62,881 nt of DNA from an uncultured Clostridia bacterium (GCA_934254725.1 CAKQLR010000006.1:1-62881), one strand, 5' to 3'. Positions 43,471-53,543 are shown, numbered from the stretch's first letter. The notes: generated from the sequence alone by a model not told the origin. A program made the numbers and translations.

Positions 43471-44451
43471 TTAACTGTATAAAAAGTCGGAGTAAGCGTA
43501 CAGATATTTCAGCTGATACGTTTTTGTTCCGTCGTAGAAAATAAATACCAACTCGGTGTCGCTGCCGTGAGAATACACGCCTGCGTAGTAGCTGTTGTTG
43601 ACGGTATCGTACAGAAAAATCTGTTTTGAGAGAAGTTCGCTTGCAAGGTGGCTTTTAACTATAGCTATATTGTATTCGTTTATTTCGTCGTAGAGCGCGT
43701 CGCTGTAAGTGCTTTCGTTCTTTTTGAAAACGACTGGCTTCAGGGTTTGTTTGAAATTATTCAGCTCGGTCGCAACCTGTTGAGAAGTTAAGTAATCTGA
43801 CATATCGGGTGTGCCGGTCAGGTCGGAGTATGCCCCGGTTTTAGCAACATCGCTGAGACCCGAAACATAGTCTGCGCTGAGCTTGTTGTTTTCGTCGTAT
43901 GCGGGTTGAGAAGTGCCGCCCGTTCCCGAACCGTTTTTAAGTTCTTCGATAGCGGCTTCCACCTCTTCCACAAGTTCCGCCATTCTGTAAACATACCCCA
44001 GCATCTGGTTGTGCAGTTTCGTTACGGCGTCGGGCGCGCGTTCGGAAAAATCCTTGTACGCGTCTATCGAGCCGAGTATTTCCATAACGAAGGTTTCCGT
44101 TTTCCAGATTACCTGTCCGTCCGGGTTTTCAAACGAAAGTTGCATTTCAAGCTCGCCGGGAACGGCGGTAACGCTGTCGTCTACCTTGAGCGTTACGGTC
44201 ATTTCGTCGGGGCAGAGTGTTTGCGTTGTTTCGCTTCCGTCTGTTTGTTCTCCGTCGGTTTCGGTTGTTAAAACTATTTTGTCGCAAGTACCGTCCGCGC
44301 GCTTTATTGCGGCAAACGCCGCGCAGGCGGATAGATCCTTGCCGTTGTACGTTTTGTTAAGCGTGAAAACTATTTCGTCCGAGCCTTTCTCTCCCTGGTT
44401 GATTACAAGGTCGGAAAGCACTGCTTTTTTGTTAATGATTTTTGCCGTCAA
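43471..44451 (-). CDS. Orphan phage baseplate/tail-fibre-like protein
   Basis: 326 residues. The N-terminal 130 (KKAVLSDLVINQGEKGSDEIVFTL..., ending ETETFVMEILGSID-like) resemble BppU-type upper baseplate domains. A coiled coil around 150-175 and a Gly/Ser linker follow, then SADYVSGLSDVAKTGAYSDLTGTPD, a fibre-like repeat common in phage tail proteins, and a unique C-terminal domain. No other phage gene is nearby. The start is TTG at 44451, with AAGGGAG 5 bases upstream. It could be a moron or remnant adapted to another role. Confidence 0.65.
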   Translation of the reverse strand: MTAKIINKKAVLSDLVINQGEKGSDEIVFTLNKTYNGKDLSACAAFAAIKRADGTCDKIVLTTETDGEQTDGSETTQTLCPDEMTVTLKVDDSVTAVPGELEMQLSFENPDGQVIWKTETFVMEILGSIDAYKDFSERAPDAVTKLHNQMLGYVYRMAELVEEVEAAIEELKNGSGTGGTSQPAYDENNKLSADYVSGLSDVAKTGAYSDLTGTPDMSDYLTSQQVATELNNFKQTLKPVVFKKNESTYSDALYDEINEYNIAIVKSHLASELLSKQIFLYDTVNNSYYAGVYSHGSDTELVFIFYDGTKTYQLKYLYAYSDFLYS

Positions 44452-44605
44452 AATTACTCCCTTGCGGACAGCGCAGAGAAGTAATGTTCCTGTGCGTGCG
44501 GGAACGCCTATATTATATAATTTTTTTTAAACGGGCGAAAATTTACTGACAGATTTTGTTCGGTTCGCCGGATATAAGGCGGGCGGATATAAGCGGATTT
44601 TTATT

Positions 44606-45430
44606 CTACACGCCGTAGCTTGACATTAGCCCGATAAGCCTGTTGCATTTATCCGAAATTTCCTTTCTGTTCCCGCTTGCAAGTAAGCCGTCCGTAAAAA
44701 GAAAATCGTTTTTCAAAGAGTAAAAATCAACGAGGTCCTTTTCGGATAACTTTTTGTCTTCGAGCGAAAACAGACACTGTTTCAGATACTCGCCGTTCAG
44801 TTTGTTTAATCTGCCCATTTTAATCACTTCGGTTTTTCTTAAGGGGATTTCCGAAACGTTTGCTATTCTCACGTTTTTCCGAGAGGTTGCGGAGCGGGCG
44901 GGATCGGGTGCAGGCGGAACGGCAAGGGGAGAAAAGGGGATAAGGTTGGAAGAGGGGCAGTAAGGAGAGTAAGGTGTATAGTTAGCAGATTGCGGCGCAG
45001 GTGGCAATGTAGTCTGCATGGTCGAGTGCGTGGGTTGCGCGTACATGGGTGTGTGCGGTACTTGTACTGGTGTGGAGAACGTTGAGCTTTCATTGTTTTT
45101 TGGAGCGCAATTTTCACTGCACGGGTATTCGCCGTGAACGGACAAAAGGCAGTACTCCAAAAAGAATACCACGCTTTTAAAGAACAGAACTTTTGCGTCT
45201 GTTACAGTCATGGCCTTCAGAAACAAAAGCTTGTAAGTAAGCGGCACAAACGATAAAACGGCAACGCAGAAGAATATCTTTTTGCCTGCGTGTTTCAGGT
45301 TTTTACTGAAAAACGAAACGATAAAAAGTGCCGTAAAACACACATTAACGGCTAAATTTAGCCAGAACTCGCTTTTCTCTATAATGTTTACGATAAAAGA
45401 TTTTTCAACTACAAAAGATAATAAGAACAT
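44606..45430 (-). CDS. Unknown membrane protein with Pro-rich linker
   Basis: 274 residues. Three hydrophobic segments occupy about residues 1-100. A proline/threonine/serine-rich linker follows (about 110-185), then a helical C-terminal domain (EYLKQCLFSLEDKKLSEKDLVDFYSLKNDF). I recognise no family. It follows addA by 40 bp and its Shine-Dalgarno lies in a hairpin. The linker suggests a tether between membrane and cytoplasmic helices. Base composition is somewhat different over the linker because of CC-rich codons. Confidence 0.6.
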   Translation of the reverse strand: MFLLSFVVEKSFIVNIIEKSEFWLNLAVNVCFTALFIVSFFSKNLKHAGKKIFFCVAVLSFVPLTYKLLFLKAMTVTDAKVLFFKSVVFFLEYCLLSVHGEYPCSENCAPKNNESSTFSTPVQVPHTPMYAQPTHSTMQTTLPPAPQSANYTPYSPYCPSSNLIPFSPLAVPPAPDPARSATSRKNVRIANVSEIPLRKTEVIKMGRLNKLNGEYLKQCLFSLEDKKLSEKDLVDFYSLKNDFLFTDGLLASGNRKEISDKCNRLIGLMSSYGV

Positions 45431-45432
45431 AA

Positions 45433-45467
45433 AAAGCCTCCCCGAACATTATTGACGGAAAGGCTTT
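45433..45467 (-). terminator. Hairpin after addA sequestering the next Shine-Dalgarno
   Basis: On the minus strand AAAGCCTTTCCG (45467-45456) can pair with CGGGGAGGCTTT (45444-45433), followed by TT and ATG. It looks like a terminator, but its right arm contains GGGGAGG, the ribosome site of the next gene, so it may attenuate that gene. Confidence 0.65.
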
Positions 45468-45470
45468 ATT

Positions 45471-48400
45471 TTAGACATCTGTTTTTTCGCCTCTTTCAAG
45501 ATTGAAAAGAGTTCTGGAAAGAACTTTTTTGCCCGTTATTTTATTTGCGGCGTAAGCGTAAAGCTCCAGCTGTTTACGGTAAGTTTCGGCAAGACTTTCG
45601 GGGGCGCGGGCGGACACCTTGTAATCCGCAATTCGTATGCCGTCCTCGCAGACCGCCATAAGGTCGATAACGCCCTGAACAAGCACCTCGTCGCTTGACG
45701 CCGAAGTCGAAAATTTGTTTGCGGGAACAAGCACTTCAAACGGCTGTTCGCGGTAATATTTCGCGTCGGGTATGCGGAAAAATTCGCTTTTTACAAGCCG
45801 CGCAAGCTTTTCAGTGTCGATATAAGCCGCCTGCTCGTCGGTCATAAGCCCGTTTGCCACGAATTCCGAAATTTGCTTTTCAACCTCGCTCGGTGCAAAT
45901 CTGTTAAAGTCCATAAGTTCCATTGCCCTGTGGTAGGCTATGCCTTTCTCTTTCGACGTTTCCGCCGGAAATAACTCGGGCACGAACGACGTATTCTGCT
46001 CTGTCGGCGTGTCTTTCAGAATGGCGGTAACCGAACTTTTTGCGGGGACGGTCACGTCGTATGGGTAAACGAACTGCAAATTCTTTTTGATTTTTTCGGA
46101 AAGCCGTGTGTTCGGCTCGCCCCCGATAAACTCGGAAGCCGACGCTGTATCTTCCTTTAAGACAAGGTTGTCCACGTCCGCGTACTCGACGGGCATGGCG
46201 TTTACCTTGATAATATCGGCGTAGCATTTAGCGTTTAAAAGCTCGTACTCGCCTACGTCTTTTGGCGGGTTAATGCCCGTTTGTGTGAGATAAAGGCGGT
46301 TTTTAGCCCTTGTCATCGCAACGTAAAGTATTCGTATTTCCTCTTTTATCTGTTCCGAAACGTACTGCGACTTCACAACGCGTCTGAACATATTTGACCG
46401 GACGGTCATATTTTCTTCGTCGTAAGTTTTAAGCGCAAAGCCGTATTGCTTGCTTGTGTAAATTTCGTTTTTAGCTTCGGCGGTGTTGAACCTGTTAGAT
46501 ATGCCGCAAAGGATAACCACGGGGAATTCAAGCCCTTTGGATGCGTGGGTAGTCATAAGTCTTACCGCGCCGGACGCTTCGTCTCCGCCGAGGTACAGTG
46601 CCTCCGGGTTCGCGTCGAACCTCTTCAAAAATTCTTTCACGCTGAGGTTTTCGGTCGCCGAGCATTCGTCTATAAGCCTTGTAATTCTCGCCGCGCGCGC
46701 TTTTCCATCCTTTTCGGAAAGGTAAAAAAGGTCTATTTTTTTATCGCGCACAGCCTTTGAAAGCACGCCGCCCGCACCTATATAATCGGACAAAAAGCGC
46801 AGTTCGTCAAGGTAGGAGAAGAACTCGTTCAGCTTTTCGGTAAGCTCGTCGGCGTTTTCTTCCCTGTATTTTTTAATGGCGTCGCAGAAGGTGCTTTCGT
46901 CCCGCCTGCCTGCGTTTACGTAGAACTTGTCCGAATACTTTCTTATCGCCGCAAGCTCCCCGTCGGTGAAGTTGCCGAAAGGTCCGCGCATTGCAGCAAC
47001 AAGGTGAATATCCTGCCACGCGCAGTCGATAATTCTTAGAACGCTTATAAGATGTTTTATTTCCGGATAAGCGTTAATTCTGTTTCCGTCGTCCGACGAA
47101 ACGGGTATGCCGTACATGGCAAGGCTTTCCGCAAGCTTCTTTCCGTATGACGCCATTTTCCTCGAAAGAATTACTATGTCGTCGTACTCGGTGATCTTTT
47201 CTCCGCCGTCTTTCAGCGGAATTTTATGTTTTAAATTTTCTTTTATAATGCTTGCTATAAGCGTGGCTTCGGCTGAAATATCCTCGTCCTCGTTGCCGTC
47301 AAGATTTTCTTTTACCGAGTAAACACCCCGTTTAACACGCGCTTCAGGGGCTTTTTCGCTTTTTGGTATAACGTAGTAAACTGCTGTGCCTTCGGTATTG
47401 TTGCCGCCTTTCATCGGGCGTGCGGAATAGGGGAGCCCTGAGGCATCGTACATAATATCGCCGAAAGTTCCGTTTACGGCTCTTAGAACAGCAGAGGAAC
47501 AGCGGAAGTTGCTGTCGAGCGTATGCGCTTCCCCGAAGTCTATTTCGTCCGTAAATTTAGCGAATTTGTTTTCGAAAATCGTCGGGTCGCACCCGCGGAA
47601 GGCGTATATGCTTTGCTTCACGTCGCCCACCATGAACAGGTTGTCGTTTGTGATTTTAGAAAGAATTTCCTCCTGAACGCCGTTCGTGTCCTGGTACTCG
47701 TCCGCAAAAATATATTCGTACCTGTCGGTTACCGTTTTGCGAACTTTTTCGTTTTGCAAAAGATTAAGCGCATAGTGTTCGAGGTCGGAAAAATCCAACA
47801 CATTTTCTTCTTTTTTTACGGCGGAATATCTGTTGCCGAATTCCCTTACAAGCTGTATGAGTTTTTCCGCCACGGGGCGCATGCCGAGGATTTCCTCAAG
47901 GTAACAGCTTTCGTCCTTGTCGTAGGCGGCTTTCAGCTCTTTCGCTTCGTCTATAAAAGCCGACTTTGTTTTTTTAAGTTTTTCTTTCAGTATTTCCTCG
48001 TCTTCGGATGCGGGCGAAAACTTCGGAAGGGAGAGGCTTATTCCGTTGCACATCGACGCCATTTCAAATACGTCTTTAGCAGAGGCAATCTGCTCCGCGT
48101 ATCGCTGTAATATATCTATCGCCGTTACGGTTTTTTCCGCATTCAGGGCTTCGAAGCTCTCTTTCAGACGCCCGAACGAAAGTTTGTAACTGTTAAAAAT
48201 CTCGCGATATTGTGAGAAACAGGCGGCTTTTATGATTTTAAAGCCGTCCTCTGTGTACATATCCAGGGCGTGTTGCTGCCTTTCTTCTGGGTAGGCTTCG
48301 TCCTGAAAGAAGTCGTATAAAGATACAATTATACTCTTTACGCTTTCGTCGTTTCTGTATTTTATAAAGGTTCTCAGGACTTTTTTGAAACCCTCGTCGT

Positions 48401-48860
48401 TTGCTTCGTACAGCTCTTCGAACAGCTCGTCTATAGCCTTTCTTTTAAGAATTTCGCTTTGGGTTTCGTCAGAAATTTTAAACAACGCGTCTACGCCCGC
48501 TTCAAAGAAGTAATTTCTTATAAGATCCTGACAAAAAGAGTGGAATGTGGAAACGGAAGCCATGGGCACGTCCGCAAGTTGCTCTTTAAGTCTTGCCCGC
48601 TCTTTGTCCGAAATATCGCCGTCGCTTATTTTTTTGGTAAGTGCGTCCGCAAGTTTTGTTTTCATTTCCTGCGCGGCAAGCTGCGTAAACGTAACGGCAA
48701 GTATGTTTTCTACGTCGGTTTTTTCTTCCGTAATAAGGCGGATAAGCCGTTCTATCATGACGAACGTTTTTCCGCTCCCGGCGGAAGCGGAAACCAAAAT
48801 GTTGCCTTTATCGCGCATTATCGCCTTCTTTTGTTCTTCTGTATAACTAATCGGCATCAT
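45471..48860 (-). CDS. addA: Helicase-exonuclease AddAB, subunit AddA
   Basis: 1129 residues. UvrD-like helicase motifs: YTEEQKKAI (Q motif), Walker A VSASAGSGKT, LAVTFTQLAAQEM (Ia), FADEYQDTN (II), GDVKQSIYAFRG (III), and RILYVAMTRAKN (VI). The C-terminal RecB nuclease has VQGVIDLM and IADYKVS. With AddB it resects double-strand ends. GGAGG precedes two tandem ATG codons (48860 and 48857); the second has the better spacing. It overlaps addB by 14 bp. Confidence 0.95.
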   Translation of the reverse strand: MMPISYTEEQKKAIMRDKGNILVSASAGSGKTFVMIERLIRLITEEKTDVENILAVTFTQLAAQEMKTKLADALTKKISDGDISDKERARLKEQLADVPMASVSTFHSFCQDLIRNYFFEAGVDALFKISDETQSEILKRKAIDELFEELYEANDEGFKKVLRTFIKYRNDESVKSIIVSLYDFFQDEAYPEERQQHALDMYTEDGFKIIKAACFSQYREIFNSYKLSFGRLKESFEALNAEKTVTAIDILQRYAEQIASAKDVFEMASMCNGISLSLPKFSPASEDEEILKEKLKKTKSAFIDEAKELKAAYDKDESCYLEEILGMRPVAEKLIQLVREFGNRYSAVKKEENVLDFSDLEHYALNLLQNEKVRKTVTDRYEYIFADEYQDTNGVQEEILSKITNDNLFMVGDVKQSIYAFRGCDPTIFENKFAKFTDEIDFGEAHTLDSNFRCSSAVLRAVNGTFGDIMYDASGLPYSARPMKGGNNTEGTAVYYVIPKSEKAPEARVKRGVYSVKENLDGNEDEDISAEATLIASIIKENLKHKIPLKDGGEKITEYDDIVILSRKMASYGKKLAESLAMYGIPVSSDDGNRINAYPEIKHLISVLRIIDCAWQDIHLVAAMRGPFGNFTDGELAAIRKYSDKFYVNAGRRDESTFCDAIKKYREENADELTEKLNEFFSYLDELRFLSDYIGAGGVLSKAVRDKKIDLFYLSEKDGKARAARITRLIDECSATENLSVKEFLKRFDANPEALYLGGDEASGAVRLMTTHASKGLEFPVVILCGISNRFNTAEAKNEIYTSKQYGFALKTYDEENMTVRSNMFRRVVKSQYVSEQIKEEIRILYVAMTRAKNRLYLTQTGINPPKDVGEYELLNAKCYADIIKVNAMPVEYADVDNLVLKEDTASASEFIGGEPNTRLSEKIKKNLQFVYPYDVTVPAKSSVTAILKDTPTEQNTSFVPELFPAETSKEKGIAYHRAMELMDFNRFAPSEVEKQISEFVANGLMTDEQAAYIDTEKLARLVKSEFFRIPDAKYYREQPFEVLVPANKFSTSASSDEVLVQGVIDLMAVCEDGIRIADYKVSARAPESLAETYRKQLELYAYAANKITGKKVLSRTLFNLERGEKTDV

Positions 48861-51800
48861 TTTCCTCCATAGCTTCTCTTATCGTCTCCGTAGTTACGTT
48901 CTGTTCTTTTCTCTCTTTGACGCTCAGTTCGTCAATCCCGCAGATGGCGGAAAATTTACAGTACTCGCATTTGCCGCCGTAGGGAGAGGGTGCTATAATT
49001 CCCTCAGCAATTTCGTCCGCGCCCCTTTCGGAAACAGCTTTCGCGTATTTAATGTAGCAGGCAAAATCCTCGTCGGTTATTATGGATTTGCTCCTCGTTT
49101 TAACCTCGTTGCCCTCGGTAAATGTAACGTTTGCGTCTAAAACTTTAACGTTCCCGCCACTCTCCGCGGAAAGTTCTGTAGCGGTTATAACTTCTTTGTC
49201 TGCAACGGTTTTGCCTTTAAGCGCGTAGATAAACTCGTCGTCCGCGGCGAATTTATCGCTTACGGGGTAGTAGTACGCACCGCTCGGTTTATCCGTTTCG
49301 CCGAGAACGGCGTTCATATACAAAAACAGCTGAATATTATTGCCTGTGTAGAATTCTTCGTCTTTTTCGTGGGTTTTCCCTGTTTTGTAATCTATAATCC
49401 TGATCATATCCCCGTAGCGGTCAACTCTGTCGATATAGCCGGTAACGTTCCTGTCGCCGTGCTTTGTTTTAAGTTTGATTGCGGGGAATTTTCCTCTTTC
49501 TCCGAACCTCGCTTCCGTAGCGACGGGGCGAAACGCCGAGTTTTCAAATGAAGTGAATTGATCCCAAGCCACCCTGCAGGTTTCCTTTTCAATCAAATCG
49601 AACATTGCTTTGTATTTATCCGCGTCGAGATAGCGGGAGTAGGCGTAATCCTTTTTAAGCTCGTCGATAATTTCCTTAACGGCACGGTCGCTCGAAGCCC
49701 TGTCCGTAATCTGCCTGTCAAGCCTGTCGATGTCGGCTTTCAATAGCGTTACATACTTTTCGAGCGCGGAGTGTATAAACGTGCCGTACTCGTTTGCCTG
49801 AACGGTTTCTTCCTGCCGATCCTTAACGCGCAACCCGTTCTGCATAAAACACGCGAACGGACAACCGAAATAACTTTCGAGAACGGACGCGCTTATTCTG
49901 TTTTTTCTGAAAATCAGGTCGGCGTTTTCCTTTAACGGATTAGCCACGCCGAGACGTGTTTTGCAAAGAAGCTTTTCGGCATAGTCCGCCTTTTCGGGTG
50001 AAATTTCTTTTAAAGCTTCTAAAAAAGCTGTCTCCGCGCCGAAGTCCGTTTTCAGTTTTTCCTCTAAAAGTACCCTGCCTGAGAGAAATTCTTCGGTGGC
50101 GGGGAGAAGCGCGTTGTAATTCAAAACGTCCATAGAGGCTTTAAGTTTTTCGTTGTTTTCGCACTCGCGGGCAATTTTCCTCTCCGTGTACACCTTAAGT
50201 TCGCCGTCGATATTTGAAAATAATTTAATGAAGCAATCGAAGGTTCTGCCTTTGGCGAGAAGCTTGCCGTCGGAAGAGTAGGTCGGGCGGGAAACGTACA
50301 GTTTTTCACCGAACGAAATTAACGCCGCGCCCACGTTTTCCCTTTCGCGCTTGTTGACTATTTTTATCTTCGGCTCGACAAGGCAGTCGTACTTTTCGAG
50401 TTTTACTATATCCTTGTCCGTCAGAATGGCTGTGTCGCTCTTGCAGAACGGCACGTCTCCGCCCATTCCCGCGGCAAAAAGTATGGCGTGCGTCTGGTAT
50501 TTGCAGTCTTTGTAATCGCCCACGTACACGCAATCGTAAAGCTGCGGTATAACGGAAATTTCCGTCGCGCCGAAGCCGGAGGAGAGAATATTTCTGTAAT
50601 CGGTAAGGTTTATTTTTGCGTCCGAAAGAATTTCTTTTACGTCCGATATTAGCTTTGTTGTCTTTTCTATGGCTTGCTCCGTGAAAGCCGCTTTTGTAAA
50701 AAAACCCGTATTTCTCAGCTTATCGGCAAATTCTTCGCTTTTTTCTTCAATGTTTAACAGCGCTAAAAGCTCCGAAACGTTATCCGAAAGCTCGCTTGCG
50801 TTTGCCTTTTTCTTCGGCAGAGCAGACAGCAGCCCCCGCGCTTTTTCAAATAAAATGTAACCTTCGGAAAATCTTTCGGGGTTATCGGGCGATAGTTTTA
50901 AACCGTTTTTTATTCCGCGTTTGGTAACGGCGTTTCTCAGTACGAAATTCTCGAACGCATCGGCAGAGGTCTTGTCGAAAACGTACGGATTTTTAATAAA
51001 CGAAATTACGTTTTCCACCGAGAAGTCCGTCCGCAGCAAATCCAGATAGCATAGAATAAGTTTGCATACGGGGTGAGAGGACAGAACTTCGGGCTTGTCC
51101 ATAAAAAACGGTATTCCGTACGCGCCGAAAATCCTCTCCGTCGCACTGAAATATCCGTTCGGTTCGCCCACCGCAACGGCAATGTCTTTATATCTTCTGC
51201 CGGCGATTACTTCCCTGCGTATAATTTTCGCTATATGCTTCATTTCCTCTTCCACGGAAGAAGCTTCGTAAACGTGTACGTTTTTTGTCGGCAGAGGGGG
51301 GAGCGTCAAAGCCTCCGGGCGGAACAGTCTGTCTATAAGAATTTGCCTTTCGGGGGAATATACGGTATCGCTCTGTTCGACGGGAAAACCGCCTATTTCA
51401 CGCGTTAACAGCGTTTTTACTTCGTTTGTATACAGGTCGTCATTGTCGCCGGAAAGCAAAACCGCGGTAAGGTTCTCCATGGTTTTATCCAGCATTTTAA
51501 CAATGTCAAGCCCTTGTTTTGTCAGCGAGCCGAACACGACGAGCATTGCGGAGCACCCCTTAAAATTTCCGTTTTCGAGTATCTTGCCGAGCAGAGAAAG
51601 GTAGGAGTTGCTGTCGTATACGCCTCTTTCCGCAAGATATTTTTCGTATTCGCCGTAAACGAAAGCCACATCCGAAAGTTTGCCTTTCAGAACGCCTTCG
51701 GTTTTTTGGCTGCTTTCCGATAATTTTTCGGGCGAAACGGCGGCGGATTTCAGCTGTGCGATAAGCTCGAAAACGCTCGAAGCGGTATTCGGGTCGAAAG

Positions 51801-52119
51801 CGCATTTTTTAAAACACGACAGATTATCTGCGTTTTTTAGCAGAATGTTTTTGACTGCCATGGCGGAGGACTGTTTATCTAAAACGTTAAGTTCTTTTTC
51901 GTTATGATTTTTGCGGATAAAGCGGGAAAAAGTGACCACTTCGACGTTAAACGTGCCGCCGCCGAAAGCTTTTGCAATTTCCGTTTCAAGGCTCATCGTC
52001 AGTTTGTCCTCGCAAAAGACGTACAGTTTTTTATCGAGGTCGTTGTCGAACGAAGCGGCTATTTCTCCCGCTTTTTTCAGCGCGTCGGCATATGTTTTGC
52101 ATAAAATCATTCGTTTCAT
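48847..52119 (-). CDS. addB: Helicase-exonuclease AddAB, subunit AddB, without Walker A
   Basis: 1090 residues. The C-terminal nuclease domain has VTGYIDRVD and RIIDYKTGKTH. The iron-sulfur cysteines appear as FGCPFACF and CEYCKFSAICG, the four-cysteine staple of AddB. The N-terminus reads MKRMILCKTYADALKKAGE and lacks the GxxGxGKT ATP site usual in AddB of Bacillus and many Clostridia. This probably does not abolish function, because AddA supplies helicase activity. I start at ATG 52119 after AAAGGA; an upstream TTG lacks a site. Confidence 0.92.
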   Translation of the reverse strand: MKRMILCKTYADALKKAGEIAASFDNDLDKKLYVFCEDKLTMSLETEIAKAFGGGTFNVEVVTFSRFIRKNHNEKELNVLDKQSSAMAVKNILLKNADNLSCFKKCAFDPNTASSVFELIAQLKSAAVSPEKLSESSQKTEGVLKGKLSDVAFVYGEYEKYLAERGVYDSNSYLSLLGKILENGNFKGCSAMLVVFGSLTKQGLDIVKMLDKTMENLTAVLLSGDNDDLYTNEVKTLLTREIGGFPVEQSDTVYSPERQILIDRLFRPEALTLPPLPTKNVHVYEASSVEEEMKHIAKIIRREVIAGRRYKDIAVAVGEPNGYFSATERIFGAYGIPFFMDKPEVLSSHPVCKLILCYLDLLRTDFSVENVISFIKNPYVFDKTSADAFENFVLRNAVTKRGIKNGLKLSPDNPERFSEGYILFEKARGLLSALPKKKANASELSDNVSELLALLNIEEKSEEFADKLRNTGFFTKAAFTEQAIEKTTKLISDVKEILSDAKINLTDYRNILSSGFGATEISVIPQLYDCVYVGDYKDCKYQTHAILFAAGMGGDVPFCKSDTAILTDKDIVKLEKYDCLVEPKIKIVNKRERENVGAALISFGEKLYVSRPTYSSDGKLLAKGRTFDCFIKLFSNIDGELKVYTERKIARECENNEKLKASMDVLNYNALLPATEEFLSGRVLLEEKLKTDFGAETAFLEALKEISPEKADYAEKLLCKTRLGVANPLKENADLIFRKNRISASVLESYFGCPFACFMQNGLRVKDRQEETVQANEYGTFIHSALEKYVTLLKADIDRLDRQITDRASSDRAVKEIIDELKKDYAYSRYLDADKYKAMFDLIEKETCRVAWDQFTSFENSAFRPVATEARFGERGKFPAIKLKTKHGDRNVTGYIDRVDRYGDMIRIIDYKTGKTHEKDEEFYTGNNIQLFLYMNAVLGETDKPSGAYYYPVSDKFAADDEFIYALKGKTVADKEVITATELSAESGGNVKVLDANVTFTEGNEVKTRSKSIITDEDFACYIKYAKAVSERGADEIAEGIIAPSPYGGKCEYCKFSAICGIDELSVKERKEQNVTTETIREAMEENDAD

Positions 52120-52201
52120 AAGGGGGTATTCCTTTTGATTTTTATAAAGCAAGCACGGAAACTGTCAGCTTCATTCCGACGGGGAAGTTTCCATTTATTT
52201 C

Positions 52202-52230
52202 ATTATAACACATAGGGCGGGACATTTCAA
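52202..52230 (-). promoter_or_regulatory. Promoter of addBA
   Basis: Minus strand TTGAAA (52230-52225), 17-bp spacer, TATAAT (52207-52202) with an upstream TGT (extended -10). Confidence 0.8.
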
Positions 52231-52402
52231 CGCGTTTTCGCACGGCAGAAATAAAAAATTTGATAAGGAACGGAATCTCCGTGCGCGGAATTATAATCCG
52301 ACTGAAAGCAATACCGAATCGCAGCCAACGCAGATAAGAAATAAATCCCCGCGGCAAAATAAATTGAAATTAGCCGCAAAAACGTTATGAAAATTTTCGC
52401 CG

Positions 52403-52431
52403 TTGTGTTAAAATATATTAAAATCTATAAT
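52403..52431 (+). promoter_or_regulatory. Promoter of the lipoprotein gene
   Basis: TTGTGT (52403-52408), 17-bp spacer, TATAAT (52426-52431). Confidence 0.7.
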
Positions 52432-52449
52432 TAACGGAGAATAAAGATT

Positions 52450-53517
52450 TTGAAAAAATTAGTTTCTTTAATAGCGGTATTCGCGTTGACTTTATCGTTT
52501 GCGGGATGTATGGGCAACAATACCGTTACGTACAATCCGGAAGCCCCGTACTGGCAGGACGATACGGCGGCGGCTATGCCCGCAACGTTTTCCGAAATTT
52601 GTAACTATTCGGTCGATTACGCCCCCCTGCAGGAAAAAGGCAACGAGATCGTTTCCGTAACCCTCGACAAGAGCGAGAGCTACTACAAGACGACGGTTGC
52701 TCACGACGTTCTCGGCGAACAGAGCTGCTCGGTTCTGACGGTCGAAACGAGAATGAAGGGAGAGTATTCCGTTAAGAGTTCGGAAGAGGGAAAAACCGAG
52801 CCCGAAGCTACTTTTGCTTTTGACGATTATTCTGTTTCTAAAACCTGGTTCACCTGGAACGGCGGCATTCAGGTTATTAAAACGGTGGAAAATTCGGAGT
52901 CCACATTGCCCGTAAACGCCATTGCTTCGGAAGACAAAAACGGCAACAGATTTATTAAACTTGCCTGCACGATTACCACGGAATACGGCGATACGGACGC
53001 TTTGACAAAAGTAGAAATAACGGGAGATAAAGAAAAATCCGCGCCGTATTTCTCGCTTAAAGACGGCTACGAGGGGACTTTCAAAAAGTATAAATCCACC
53101 AACTATGTGGACAGAAATATGCTTGCTTTTGCTTTGAGAACGTTTAATTTCGATAAGGATATGACCTATTCGTTCTCCACGATAGACGTACTCGGCAACA
53201 AGAAACACACTATGAAGTATTCTGTTTCGGCTACCGAGCCGTCCGAGGCTATAAAGAACTTAAAACAGAACGGAACTCCGCTCGGCACGCCATATACGGA
53301 CGAAAGCGGTTCCGGCTACGTTTTCAGCCCCGCTACGTTTGAAATGAAGATTGCCGTAAACGAAACTTACGGCGGCACTCCCATGGTTTGCAAGTACGTT
53401 ACCGGCGAGAAAAAGGATAACTTCTATTACCACTATATGTACACGATGACCACGAACATTCCGTACTCTCTCGGGACTTACACCTACACGCTTACAAGCA
53501 TTGACAGAACGAAATAA
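52450..53517 (+). CDS. Lipoprotein of unknown function
   Basis: 355 residues. A signal peptide with lipobox SFAGC near residue 19 predicts membrane anchoring outside. The mature part is beta-rich with many Tyr/Thr/Lys residues and no motif I recognise. The start is TTG at 52450, with GGAG ten bases upstream; the MKKLVSLIAV N-terminus is a normal signal. It is monocistronic between a promoter and a strong terminator. Confidence 0.75.
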   Translation: MKKLVSLIAVFALTLSFAGCMGNNTVTYNPEAPYWQDDTAAAMPATFSEICNYSVDYAPLQEKGNEIVSVTLDKSESYYKTTVAHDVLGEQSCSVLTVETRMKGEYSVKSSEEGKTEPEATFAFDDYSVSKTWFTWNGGIQVIKTVENSESTLPVNAIASEDKNGNRFIKLACTITTEYGDTDALTKVEITGDKEKSAPYFSLKDGYEGTFKKYKSTNYVDRNMLAFALRTFNFDKDMTYSFSTIDVLGNKKHTMKYSVSATEPSEAIKNLKQNGTPLGTPYTDESGSGYVFSPATFEMKIAVNETYGGTPMVCKYVTGEKKDNFYYHYMYTMTTNIPYSLGTYTYTLTSIDRTK

Positions 53518-53543
53518 TTTATAGCCTAACAGTAAATGATCAA

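Larger units (their letters stand above)
52153..52449. other. Divergent promoter region between addB and a lipoprotein gene
   Basis: About 300 bp with promoters at 52202-52230 (minus) and 52403-52431 (plus). Nothing else recognised. Confidence 0.6.

Noticed and set aside
47523..48110. 195-codon plus-strand frame inside addA
   Set aside because: Antisense shadow of conserved helicase motifs.
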